In this document: piece by piece, positions 13,601 to 25,600 of the stretch
Layout: the number at the start of each line of letters is the position of its first letter
How positions within the stretch are numbered: position 1 is the first letter of the stretch
DNA from: Numida meleagris
Lineage: Eukaryota; Chordata; Aves; Galliformes; Numididae
Assembly (NCBI RefSeq): GCF_002078875.1
Contig: NC_034411.1
Location: forward strand, 32,196,260-32,260,259
Direction: 5' to 3'
Length of the DNA stretch: 64,000 bases
Position numbers and translations under genes: made by a program
Notes under the pieces: generated by a model
What the model was told of the DNA's origin: nothing
Databases searched by the model: none
Seen by the model: only the letters and a program-made list of their open reading frames with translations

Positions 13601-16600
13601 AGGTTTTTGCCTCACATACAGCAGTACAAAAGCTGTAAGAGCTTCCTGTGCTACTTTGCTCCTGAGTGTGAGCAGGAATCACAGAATTGTTACGGTTGGA
13701 AAAAAACTCTAAGATCTTCTAGTCCAAACAACAACCCATCCCCACCATGCCCACTGACCATGTCCCTCATTGCCACATCCACACAGTTCTTGAACACCTC
13801 CAGGGTCAGTGACTGCACCACCTCCCTGGGCAGCCTGTGCCAGTGCCTCACCACTCTTTCTGAGAAGAAATGCATCCTAATATCCAACCTGAACTTTCCC
13901 TGGGGAGCTCCATGCTCCAGCCACACACATATTTGGTGGTGATGGGAGCAGCTTGTCCTTAACAAGCGTGCTGAATGGCTGACTGCTCCCACAGGCTGTG
14001 ACAGAAGAGGGAGAAGGCAGCAGGCAGGGACAAGTGACTTTATACAAGCAAAGAGTGTAACAGGTTGTGAAGGCAGGATGACACTGTTCTTTGATATGCT
14101 TGTGCCCATTGTCCTTTGGGGTTCCCTGGAGAAGAGGAGAGCTGCTCCAGCAGCTCCTGCAGCACTGGTTAATGTGTAACCACAGGTGGAGGTCCCAACA
14201 GGGGAGCACCAGCAGTGATAACAAAAAGTCCCCATGCTGTGAATGTGAGTGAAAAGATAAATTATCAGTGAGGCCAAGCTGGTGGAATTCTAGAGGGTGT
14301 TTCAGCAACAACTGTCTCCAAGTATTGTAGTTCTCATTTATGGTAATAATGAAACAGAGCTAGGTTTGTAGCCTGGGTGTGGAAGCAGCCCTTACCCATA
14401 CTGCACGATGCCCATCAGAGGCCCGGCATTGTTGATGCCAAGGGCATGAGCCACATTAATGAGGAATTGTTTCTGGAGCTGGAAGCGGCGTTTACCGATG
14501 CTCCAGCTCCCATCCATCAAGAAGGACAAGTCCACCTTGCAGCCTGAGGAGAGACAAAAGCAGGGAAAATGGTTTTGGTCCTTTCAATAGCAGTACTTCT
14601 CATGAAGGGTAAAGGCCTAAAAACTCTGCGCCCAGTGACTCGTCCTACTGTGTGAGCTCTACTACAAGGCCTTTGATGGTGACATGGTGGCTGGCCTGGG
14701 CCTATGTCGGCACTGGCCACCCTGGGGTGTCCCTGGGCTGGGGAATGTGGGGACAGCCGATGTGTGGGGCTGGAGGTGGCTGCCATTGCTGGGCCTGCCA
14801 GTGAGGTGGGGACGGCAGCTTCTGCATCTCCCACTCACTCCGTGTTTGACCTGAGCTCCAGTTGTTCCCAATGCAGCTGTGGGTTTCACCTGTGTGTGTG
14901 TAGCAGCAAAATCTTGGTGTTGCCCGACTCAGATAAAAGCTGTGTCTGCACTCAGAGTCTTCCTGCTAATTACTCAGATGAACCTGATCTTTGTGCTACT
15001 GCATGTGCTGACTGCATGTGTAGTCCCTACCAGCCTGCTTCTACTTCTCTGCACGTTAGCTGTGAAACATTTTATCAGCTGAACCGTGACTACGAGTGGG
15101 ATGAAAATTTGGCTTAACTGGAGCGCTACTGTTTTTTCCTGCTGTCTGTATCTCTTGATTTGTCTCTGATGATGCCTCCTACCAATCAGACTGTCCAAAA
15201 TTATGTGTTTTAATCATTAGATAGCCTGAAGGCGACAAAGTGCCAATTGTTCTTACAACTGCTTATGCAACTGCCTCCCATCTCATTACTTTCAATTCTT
15301 TCTCCCATAGCTGTCTGTTTTTCTAATTCTAATAATGCTGAATTAGAGAAGCGTGACAGAAAAGCATGCTCTTTCACAGCAGAGAGTGAGACAAGGCTGG
15401 GAACCCACAACAAATAATAATACCTCAATTAGGGGCCAAATTTTCCTGAATTTCCTGGCCTTAAAAGGGAAATACCTCACGGGATGTACACACACATAGT
15501 GGAAGTTTCTTAGCCAACAGGATCTGAGATTTACATGCCTGCTCCAACTTAATTCCTGGAGCCATTTGAATGGCAGAAGTTTTCCTGCACTCGGTCAGCA
15601 GCAGGACTTTGCTTACGCATACTCTGTAGGGAGCTGTACTGAGTTCCTACAGCGAGTTTGAATCTTCAAGAGCAGATCCTTCCCCTTTTCTTCTCCTCTC
15701 TCTTACTTCTACATCAGTTTTAAGTGTATTTTACATTTTTTGATGAGACAAAACATGTTAGGAGATTTAGGTGGAGCAACTGGGAATATAGGAATGCTTG
15801 GTTCAGCTTTAAGGTAAAGAGCCCTTGAGACGAGAGTGCTCAGCCATGGGAGGATGGGCACAGGAGGCCCCGGGGTCAGGAAGAGGGTGAGCCCCTCCAC
15901 CAGGGAGGCTTCCGTTGAAGAGGTGGATGACCCCATCTCTGCATTTGTGATTTGCTTTCCCTTTCTCCTTCTCCTCTGGGCCCCATTTCAAGATGAGCTA
16001 ATGGGCAAACCTGTCTTTAATTACAAAGGGCTGGCAAGGTTTGCTTTTCAGAGCATGCGACATCTCCATCCCTGGGCTGAGGGCTCCTCAATGTTCCTTC
16101 AGCACTCCAGACAGGACACAGACCCTCTCTCCTGCCTGCGTCCATTTCTCAGACGGTTTCTTCCCCCCCCACCCTCTGCAGCAGGAAGAGTGCCTGTGCG
16201 GCGACAGGAGTGTGTGCGGTCACCAGGGTTTGCTTGCCCATCCCTGGCCGCAGCTCATTGCTTTGCTGTCCTGCACCATCAGAACGCCTTGAGAGGAGCT
16301 GTGCCTGCCCAGAGCATGGAGCTGAGCTTTCCCCATGGAGGAGCAGCGAGCAGCCATCGTCCTGCTGCCCAGGTAAGCTACATCTCAGCTGTGCTTCCTT
16401 TCTTGGAAAACCAAAACCAACTGTGTCTGTCGGAGGAACCGGCAGGAAGCACTTGCTGTTCCTCCGCAGAGGAAAATGTATTCCTCCAGTTTCTTAAGTT
16501 TTCTTTAAAATGTCCTTGTTGCTATTTAATTTGAATGCCTTCTAGTAGCAGATAATTAATAAGATGGCACTGTGTAATTAAGAGATTAATTCTGAGGTAC

Positions 16601-19600
16601 GTACTTGGGTTCCCCTGGGAGGTCGCCTCCAGCGGCTTCAGGTTCAGTTCCTCCTTTGAAGCAAAACCTGGAGAGATAGAGGAGAGGAGAGGAGAGGCTC
16701 TGTTGAAGTGTGCCAGGCTGCTTCGGCTCTGGGTGTCTGCATGGGTGCCTGGAGGGAGCCTGTGGGCTGCTGCTGAATGCCTGCAGCCTGAAGCTGGTAA
16801 ACGTGAGAGGGAAGCGCGGGTGGGCAGCAAGTCCTGGTAACTCACCTCCACCACTTCCATTGTCAGGGCAGTCAGCAGCCCCAGCATGAGAGCGCTGCAT
16901 GCTGCATGTGTAAAGAGAGTGGGTGGCCAGGGGACATCAGGAAAGGGCAATACCAGAATCTTATGGCAGCCGTAACAGCTCTGAGCTTGTGCACCACTTA
17001 GCTGGCTGCTGGAGATATTAATGACTGAGCAGTAATAGTGCAGAAAATATTTAAGAAAACAGGAAATTCCAACTTTCACCAGTCTACCTTCCATTCTATT
17101 CACATCTAACTACTCACCTCTTGTGGGAATACAACTGCTTGGAGCCATTTCCCCTGCATGGTGAAGCTGTGTGAAGTTGTGGGTCAGGAGAGGAGGTTTT
17201 GTTGAGGCTGTGTCCTCAAATACTCAGCAGCTTGTCCTCATGACTGCGTGTACACTGGTGTAGCCTTTAATCACAGGTGTGTAACTTCCCTCAGTAGCAG
17301 ACCTCAGTAGCTCCACCTCACAGCACTATGTTCCAACACTACGTGCCAGCTTGGCACCACATACACCGTGCTTACCTTACTTGCAGATCATGAAACAGGT
17401 GGATTAAATCTGTTGTGAGGTTAGATACTAACATGTGCCTCTCATTTTAGCAGACAAACTTTATGTGGAAGTTAATTCACAGCTGTCTGCCTCATGTGTG
17501 TGTCTGTACTCAATAAAATCCACAGTCCATACCCAAGGCTGCCATGAGCTCTGTCAGAACAGTGCACCTGAGCACCGTGGCACTCCTCATTCTGCTGCCG
17601 GTGCCACCAGCTGTTCTTGGAGGCTGTGGGTCAGCAGGCTGCTTTGTGCTCCCTGTAACAATAAGGTCACCCACCAAATAACCACCTGGGGAGGTGGTCA
17701 GAATCTGTGGGTTCTGCCAGTCCAATTTAACGTTGTTACTGCCATGGGAATTTCAACTCACCGCATGGGCAGCCTACTCCATGCTAATTAAAGTTCTCTT
17801 CACTGATTGTCACAGCTGTCTGTGGTGATTAAACTCCCCATTCATTTCAGCAAGACAGCAGTGACTACACGGCACACCAGGAACCATTCCTTTGAAGTGA
17901 CAGTCTGAATTCATCAGACTTTATCACACGGACGCTTCAGTTTCTGAGAAACTGTTAACACAACATCCCTTCTCCCACACCCAACCTTTCACTGCATTCA
18001 ATGCAATCTGTCATTTGCTGTCTCGGAGTGCCCCTCTGCACCACTGGCCCTGAACACTGCACCGTAGCTGTTTCTAATTAAACCCACTGAAGGCTGGAGA
18101 GAAACATGCTCTCTCCCTGGCTCAGAGTGCCACTCCTGGAGAAGGGAAATCTGTTCACGTTTGAGATGATGCAAATTTTGACTGAAGAGCCACTGCCACT
18201 GGATTTGCAAGCTAATGCAAACAGGCAGCACTGCTCATAGCAGCCAGTGGGAGGATTAGTCACGCCTCGGCTTTGGGCGTGTGGGGGGATGGTCTTTGCC
18301 AGGGCCACCAACATAGCACAGCCCCCTCCAGCAGCAAAACTGGTGGTGGAAAAGACACCTTATACTGGATGGTCCAGCCCCTTTTAAGAACACCCCGTGA
18401 TGAACTGCCATATCTTTGCATGGACTTTGCAAAGTAGACTTTGCATAGTCTACTTTAAATGTTCTTAGGAAAAGAGATCCCTTAAATATTGAACGTGTGA
18501 GTTGTGCACTTGCTAACTGCACCTGGCTAAGGATTGCTCAAGTCTTGATCTTCTGCCTCTTGAGCCTGCTACAAATGTAAGGTGTTTTGTCACTCACCAG
18601 CAGTTCTAAAAATGCTGTCTTCTCACTTTTTAAGGCTAAAACATTAGAAAATCTTAATAATGCCTACTAATTTTTAAGCACAGTTTAAATCCCCTATTCT
18701 CATCTGAATGCCCTTCCTTCTTAAGTACATATATTTGCATCAGAAAAATTTGCCATCTTTTTCACTGATTGCATTTCTAGACTGCTTTCCCAGCTGTGGC
18801 ATTCCCAAAATACCTTCTTATTTGCAAGTGAATTTCAGTAGCTAGAACCCCTTTCCTGCAGTAGAACTGCCAACTCTTTCCAGAGCTCATCTGTTCTGCT
18901 CCCACTTTTGGCAGGAACTCGAGAATGATGAAGGCACAGAATAATTTTAACTACTAAGATGTAAACTACATACCTCGTTTGTCATTTTAAATACTGTAAT
19001 TACTTCTTAGAGTGAGATTATTATCAGCAGTGCCATGGACCTGATTAATAGTGTGAGCTTTCCCCATGTGTGACAGAAAACAATGATTCCCAGTCTGGTT
19101 ACCAAATGCTTTAAATATTTACCTGCGTCAAAAAAGCTCAGTCCAGGTTTCCACAAGTCTGTTTCCACTGCTTTCATACATGAAAGAAAAGACAAAGTAT
19201 TACTTAAAAGTAATGGAATTACTGGAGATTAAAAAGCTCAGTTTAGAAAAGTCAATTTATATAGTGAATCACTATTCACGAGAAGGAGCTAAGGAAATCA
19301 GTAAACTTGGAAACCTTTATAGACAAATTTCAAGCCACATTTAACAGCCTTACATCACTGGCTCCAGAGCTCTCATCTTTTTTATGTTTCAATATGCCTC
19401 TTTAGACCAGTTTTGGTTATGTTCCTCAAAACTGCACTGACACCAAGACAGTTATACCAATTTCAGTATACTTTTGCTTGGCCTAGATTGTTTCCCACTG
19501 AAAATCTGCAATCGACTGATTTCTGTAATGCTTGAACCTGTTCAAACTTCACGAAGAAGGTGTCTAAATGTTGTTTGCAGCCTATCAGGCATGGAAAAAA

Positions 19601-22600
19601 CTCCATCAAAATTGATGCGTTCATAAATAAGCCCACAGGTGTCTGCTTTTGGAGCCTCCTGAAGGACTCCTCCAAAAAGTAATGCTTCTCTAACTAGACT
19701 AGTGGCTGGTGTCCTCCAGATTGCAGCCAATGGGTGAACCACATATTGATCTGGAAAAAAGAAAAAGGAGCTGTGGGCTTACCAGTGTCCTCCAGCCAAT
19801 GAAGCACTGACCTTTCTGTGAGACTGCCGCCCCAGTGTGACTGCAGTGCAGGCTCCTCTAGCTTATCTGCCTATATAACCTCAGAAAAGACATGTTTTTC
19901 GGTAACACCAGGAAAAGACTTTTTTTTTTGTCAGTAGGAGTAATGGTGGACTCGTTCTAGATTTACTTTTCTCTAGAACAACTGACTCAGATAACTGTGG
20001 GTCCTTCCAAATTGCTGTGTATTGGTACTGAGGAAGATCTGTGTATGGCTCCTTTGAGCAGTCTTCCCATGGCTCATGTCCTTTGAAAACTTTCTGTAGT
20101 GAGAAGACCTGAATGAAGACAAGCACAAGTGCCAAGAATTTGGGTATCTGGCTGCAGAGATGAAGAATGCATAAATTCTGAGTGATTCATGAATCCAGGG
20201 AAAAGCTCTGTGCTTGGATGTAGTCCTAGACACATCACAGAGCAAGCTTTCAATTCAGTGTTCCTTTGAAAGGAAAAAGAGCATTCTTTTAAGTGTCTAG
20301 GGCTTTTTGTTTGCTTGATGATGCCCACAAAAATCAAGTGTTGATTTTTAAAATGCTCCAAGACTGATCTTTAAAAAAAAATTTTAAAAAAGATGTGTAA
20401 TTGTCAAGCGCTTGGAGGAGCTGGGACCTTCTTGAAAGCAAGCAGCAAGAAGCCAAGCAGACAAATGTTGTGTCAGGATGGGTGTTTTCCAAGCAAATCT
20501 TTTTGCTAACCTGAGCTGAATAGAGGAAGCTCCCTTGACAGCCCCGCCAAGCCCACAGGCTCAATAGCTGTTGTTTGCTGAGCAGTGTGCACTCGCTTTG
20601 CAGGATCAAGAAAAACAACTCTCCTTTCCAAGAAAGCAAGGAGTTGTCCAGGAATTTCCCTTTGACCGTGAGAAAAATTGGCTGCTTGGAAGCAACACAT
20701 CTGAGCTGCCAGCACCTGGGCTGAAAAAAGATCAGGGTTTGTAGGGAATACAACAAGTGTATGTTTGCAGGTTTTTTTTTCTCTCTTGTTCTGTGACTGA
20801 GAAAACAGTTATTCGTTATGGAATAATTGTGCTTTGCAGTCATCTTGGGGAAATCTTCAGATATGTTAGCTGGGATCAAACTCTAACTGATTCAAACAAG
20901 ATTCAGCATGGCATTCCCCTACTTCTCTGGCAAAGATTTGGACAGATTGAGGCTTAGTCAGCACATCACCGGGCTCTTCCCATTTTCTTGCCATACCAGG
21001 CTCTCTCTCCTGTACATGGTGTAACATAATTCATGCACTGCTTTTTTGGGCACCTTTACAGGCAACATATTTGCTCTGCTGTTCTGTATGGGCATATATT
21101 GCCCACTTGTTTCCCTTGTGATGGTGGGCACTGGATTTTGACAAGGGCAAAGAGGACTGAGAGAAGATAACAATTATGAGATTAAAAAATAAAAAGGCTG
21201 TGATATTGATATGGCCAAAAGAACGTCAGAAAGACAAACACTGATCGAAACAAAGGAACAGAATGAGATTGAAACAAACAGGAATGATGTAAAAGCAAGG
21301 TAACAGAATAAGTCTCAGGAGGAGCCGGAGTGTATTCATTCTAAATATGCTGTACTAGGTCAACTGCAGACTGTTGTTTTGATGGAGAGATCACAGGGCA
21401 TGAGCACTTGACCCCCATTACCCAGAAAGGTCCTACAGCATGAGGAGGTCCTCCGTCCTTAACATCTGCACTCCTTGCCCTCTCCCCTGTTGTAATGCTT
21501 CTTCTACAGCTCTGAGCTCTCACCAAAGCTGCCATAGCCCCGGTACACCCACAGGCACTGCACCCTCTCCCTGCCCAGGGTGTTGGGCTGCCTCTGCTCC
21601 TGTTCTTCCCCCCGCCCTGGCTGCTCCTGGACAAAGCCATCCCTGAGAAGCTCTGCTATCAGATCTGGTGTTGGCATGTGATCCGAGTGCTCTGGAGCCA
21701 CGTGAAGTTGCCAGCAACCTTCCAGAGTGCCACTGGCTGCTTGCTGATGAAGTGGATGGTGAATTGCACAGCTGGGGAAGAAGAAATGCATAGATGATGT
21801 TTCTACCCTCAGTGTTAATACAATCCCTATGTTGCAATCAGCCTGGAGGCTCCTGATAACAACAGGAACAGCAGAAAATTTAGCTCCATCATAGACCTGA
21901 TAGGCTGCACAGGCCTGGGGTTTTGTTCCTCATTTTGACTAACAAATAAGGTAAATTACAAGCCCTGTGGTAGATGTTGATTCCCACAGCCTGAAACAAC
22001 AGCTCGCTAGTGACCAAGCTGTCCTGTGCCTCCTCATTCTGGAAGCTGCTGGTTGGCCCTCCAGCACAAAGAGAGTTACTCTGCAGTGCAGCATGTGGGC
22101 TAATTTAGGGTTACTAAAGCCATGAAAGAAGACAGAAAACCTGCACCTAGCAGTCTGGCTCACCCAGATGGGCTGGAGACCCAGCAGGCCTACGGAAGGT
22201 GGCAATAGGCTCTTGGCGCTGAATACCTGCACAGTGCGAGAGAGAGACTGAGGTTAGACACCAGCTGGCCAGGACAGAGAAGCATGACCTCAAGGGATGA
22301 GGGGGCCCTGAACTATCTTTCTTTCTGTATGTGTTTTAAGACCAAATGGAAGATGGATTAAAAAAACCCACCACCACCACAAAAAAAAAACCAAAAAACA
22401 ACAAACAAACAAAAAAAGGAAGAATGTAAAAGCTTAGGGAGGGTGGCAAAAGCAAGAGAAAGGAGTCTGAATGTTAGAAGGTGCTGTAGTTCTCTGGTGC
22501 GCTGGAGTAATGAGCTCCACTGGGTCCTGAGATGCTGACCGTGCTCAGGGGCTGGAAACTGAAAACACTTGTCAGGCGGCCCAGAGAAGCTGTGGGTGCC

Positions 22601-25600
22601 CCATCCCTGGAGGCATTTGAGGCCGGGTTGGTTGGGGCTGTGGACAGGCTGATCTAGTTGGGTGGCAACTCTGCCTACGGCAGGGGGTTGGAACTGGGTG
22701 GTGGCCTTTAAGGTCCCTTCTAACCCAGGCCTTCTGTGATTCAGTGATTCTTCTTGGGGTTAGGCCTATGGACCCCAAGGCGCAATGTTCTCCTGACATT
22801 TTGCAACAGCAAATATTATAAAGTACCTATGTAAATAGGCATAGGACATTATTCTGAGAACAATTCTAAGTTTAATAATTCCCATTCTTTTTCTAGAATT
22901 TATGCTATTGCCATGCAATTACTACGGTGATATCTGCTCTGTAGAGGTGGGTGATGGGGGGAAATAAGAGAAGTGATTTGTTACCTGCATTGGGTCGCAA
23001 AATATTCCTGTTATTTGCAGAGGTGGAAGTGCCCCTGAATGCTTTGAAAATATTGCACTGGTTAGTAAAAAGAACTGAAAAACAATGTTTTCTAGCATTC
23101 TAGCAATAAAAAATCTGCTAGTTATTATTAGTTTAATACGTACCTGTATTCAGTCCTCTTCCTTGTGAAGCCTGAACCTGTCCTGAGTGGACATCAAAGT
23201 GAAGAAGCGTCATTTGTACCCCATATTTGGTGCAAGACCACTCTACCTGAGTCTCACTTTATTGCTATTAGAGTTGATTGTTCACAGACAGAGAGTTTTT
23301 ATTGATATCCTTTTTCAGATGTTAACACCCTACATTTTAAGTCAGCATAAAGAAGAATTGCCTTGTTCTGTCTGGTTAGATTAGTTGACATTCACTTCAG
23401 TTATGAGTACTACTTGTATTTGTCTCTGGTTTGCACTTAAGATGTTTGTAGTTACTGCCGTGATTTGCTTTCCCTGTTAAGTTTCCTTTCTCAATTGCTC
23501 ATGCTTGTTATCTGTTTTTATTTCTATTTCAGTACTATCCAGTTGTGTGAGAAATGTTACAAACAAACCAAAACAAAACCCAGACCAGATACCACACTTC
23601 CTGCAGGGAGCTTACAATCTGAGACAAGAGCCAGTGAGTAGATACAAGCAAGCAGGCAGACTGTAAATAATGAAACAATAACAAAAACAATGTGGGAGAA
23701 TTCATGTGTCTGAAATGTCTTCATCACTGTCTATACAAAATGTTTATTTAATGTGATTGTGTTAATACATTAAACTCCCACTGTTCAAAAATACTGAAGG
23801 CTCAAAGCATTTGCAGATGAAGATTGTCTTCAATAATGCTTTTCTTTTCATTAATTGCTCTTAAGAAGCTTGTTAACATTCCAAAGACTGCTGAAATTAG
23901 TAGGAATGTTTTAGCTGACTTATGAGAACAATGGCCCCGTGAGATATTTCTCAGTAAGATATCATAAATGAGGCCATTTTTAATGGTTGTCTGAGAAAAC
24001 AGGAACTGCTGCTACTTGGGGACTTTATTTTACAAAATTAAGTGACAGCAAATAGTGTGTGCATGACCCAAACTTGAACATTCGCAGACTACTGGAAGCC
24101 CTTTGATGGAATTTCTGTGAGCTGTCCTGAGAGACCATGAAAATTTAAAAGGCAAAGAGATCCTGTTCTGGGAAATTACAGGCTCACCTGCCAGGCTTTT
24201 AAACTTTGTAGGCTTCTAGCTCTGTCTCCAGGTGATCTGCAGGTAGCACAGGCTGCCTTCTTGGGTTCTGGAGAGCGAGAGCTTCTTATGCAGCAGCATG
24301 GTATAGAGTTGGGCGTGCTTTTCGCACCCAAGATATGTACATACCTAAGAACTGGAAGAAAATCAACTTTGTGCCTGAGAGTTTGCCTTGGTTTAGGATT
24401 GCCTGAGTGTCTGTGCTTACAAGGCCAGTTGAAACAGTGTACACAAGGGTAAGACAGAGATTAGCTCTTAAGTTGCATGCACCATAACTTTTGTTCTCTC
24501 TCCACATGCATTAGCCACTTGGTTTGCTTTCCATGCTCCTTTTGGTGGTGCCAAGCCTTATAAATGATGAAAACTGATTTGAGAAGGTGAGCGGCTACTC
24601 CATTCAAGAAACACGAATTTCCTCTGCAGCTTAGTCAGCATCTCTGGTGGGCTAAGTAACCATGCTGCATCCAAACACAGGCTCCAGCTGTCCACCCCAG
24701 TGCAGCCCCTATCCAGTGCTTTCCATTCCTATGGGCTAGGATGGTTTCACTCTGTTGGATGAGAGCTTTCTATGCTGCTTATAATGATGTTGTCTCCCCA
24801 GTCCTTTCCTATTTTCTTTTCTTACTACTATGGTAAGTCACAGCTGGGGATGAAAGGTTGTGGTTGGCAGCACCCAGCTCAAGGTCACAGGCTGAAAAGA
24901 AAAGAGGTGAGGCTGAACTGAGCAGGCCAGAGTGCAGGGTGGACTCTCACAGCCTAGTGCAGATTTTCCAGCTCAGTGCTTCAGTGTGGCACAGAGGATG
25001 GAGACATGATTTGTGATCACAGTGTTCACAGGAGCACTGGATTCATACCCAATTTGGGATCCAAGCAGCTGCACAGGAAATGATTGCTTGAAGAGCTGGG
25101 GTGGGAGAGGCCAAATACTCAGGCTAGCACTGTACTGCATGCTGCACTCTTTAGTAGGGCAGATAAGAAGGAATAAGATATCACATGCCATGCAAGTCAC
25201 GTTGTTTTTTCTTTTAGCATCTTTGCAACTTTTTTGCAACTTTTTCCTTTTTTATTCCATAATCTTTAAAGCAGGGATCCTGCAATGGAGCAGTCTCAGA
25301 AATTGCGGTGATTCTGCATCTTTGACAAAAACAGAAGCTAAAAGGGAATGAAGAGGAAGAGCTAGGATGGAGTTCTGTGCCTAATCCAATGCTCTAAACC
25401 ACAAGTTGTGCTTTGCTTTTGTCCCTGTGAACTTTTGTCCGTATTTGTGCTGGGAACAGAAACACTTTAACTAACAGCAGCCAAAGCCATGCTCCTTCTG
25501 ACTGAGCTCTATTTCAACATTATTTACTTCTGAGAAGTCTTTTGCAGGCAAACTATGAATGCCCTGTGAGAGGTAGATTTGCATGACCTGAGAGCCAAGA

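Larger units (their letters stand above)
16668..22163 (-). other. VIT: VIT intron 10, largest intron, with candidate alternative exons
   Basis: 5496 bp. It contains a phase-compatible 45-bp candidate exon (19123-19167), weaker 36-bp (17118-17153) and 33-bp (19783-19815) candidates, a strong acceptor at 19753-19751 leading into an open 69-codon tail, and a donor at 16845 that could serve an alternative first exon. Outside these I see no recognisable element. Confidence 0.75.
22227..23143 (-). other. VIT: VIT intron 9, with a CR1 copy and an A/C-rich tract
   Basis: 917 bp. It holds a plus-strand CR1 3' end and an A-rich CAA/ACC tract (about 22357-22418). A decoy donor lies at 22984 (see rejected items). 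Confidence 0.85.

Noticed and set aside
15836..16534. 232-codon plus-strand open frame inside VIT intron 11
   Set aside because: No recognisable domain or splice context, and it lies antisense in a GC-richer intron segment. Length alone is compatible with chance in such composition.
22985..23035. Donor-like AATGCAG|GTAACA with an open upstream segment in VIT intron 9
   Set aside because: All available acceptors give lengths that break phase between exons 9 and 10, and exons 9 and 10 already join in perfect agreement with human (TG|IQRQ).
24185..24240. Strong donor-like CTGGCAG|GTGAGC in intron 8
   Set aside because: The required frame contains a TAG before any usable acceptor.
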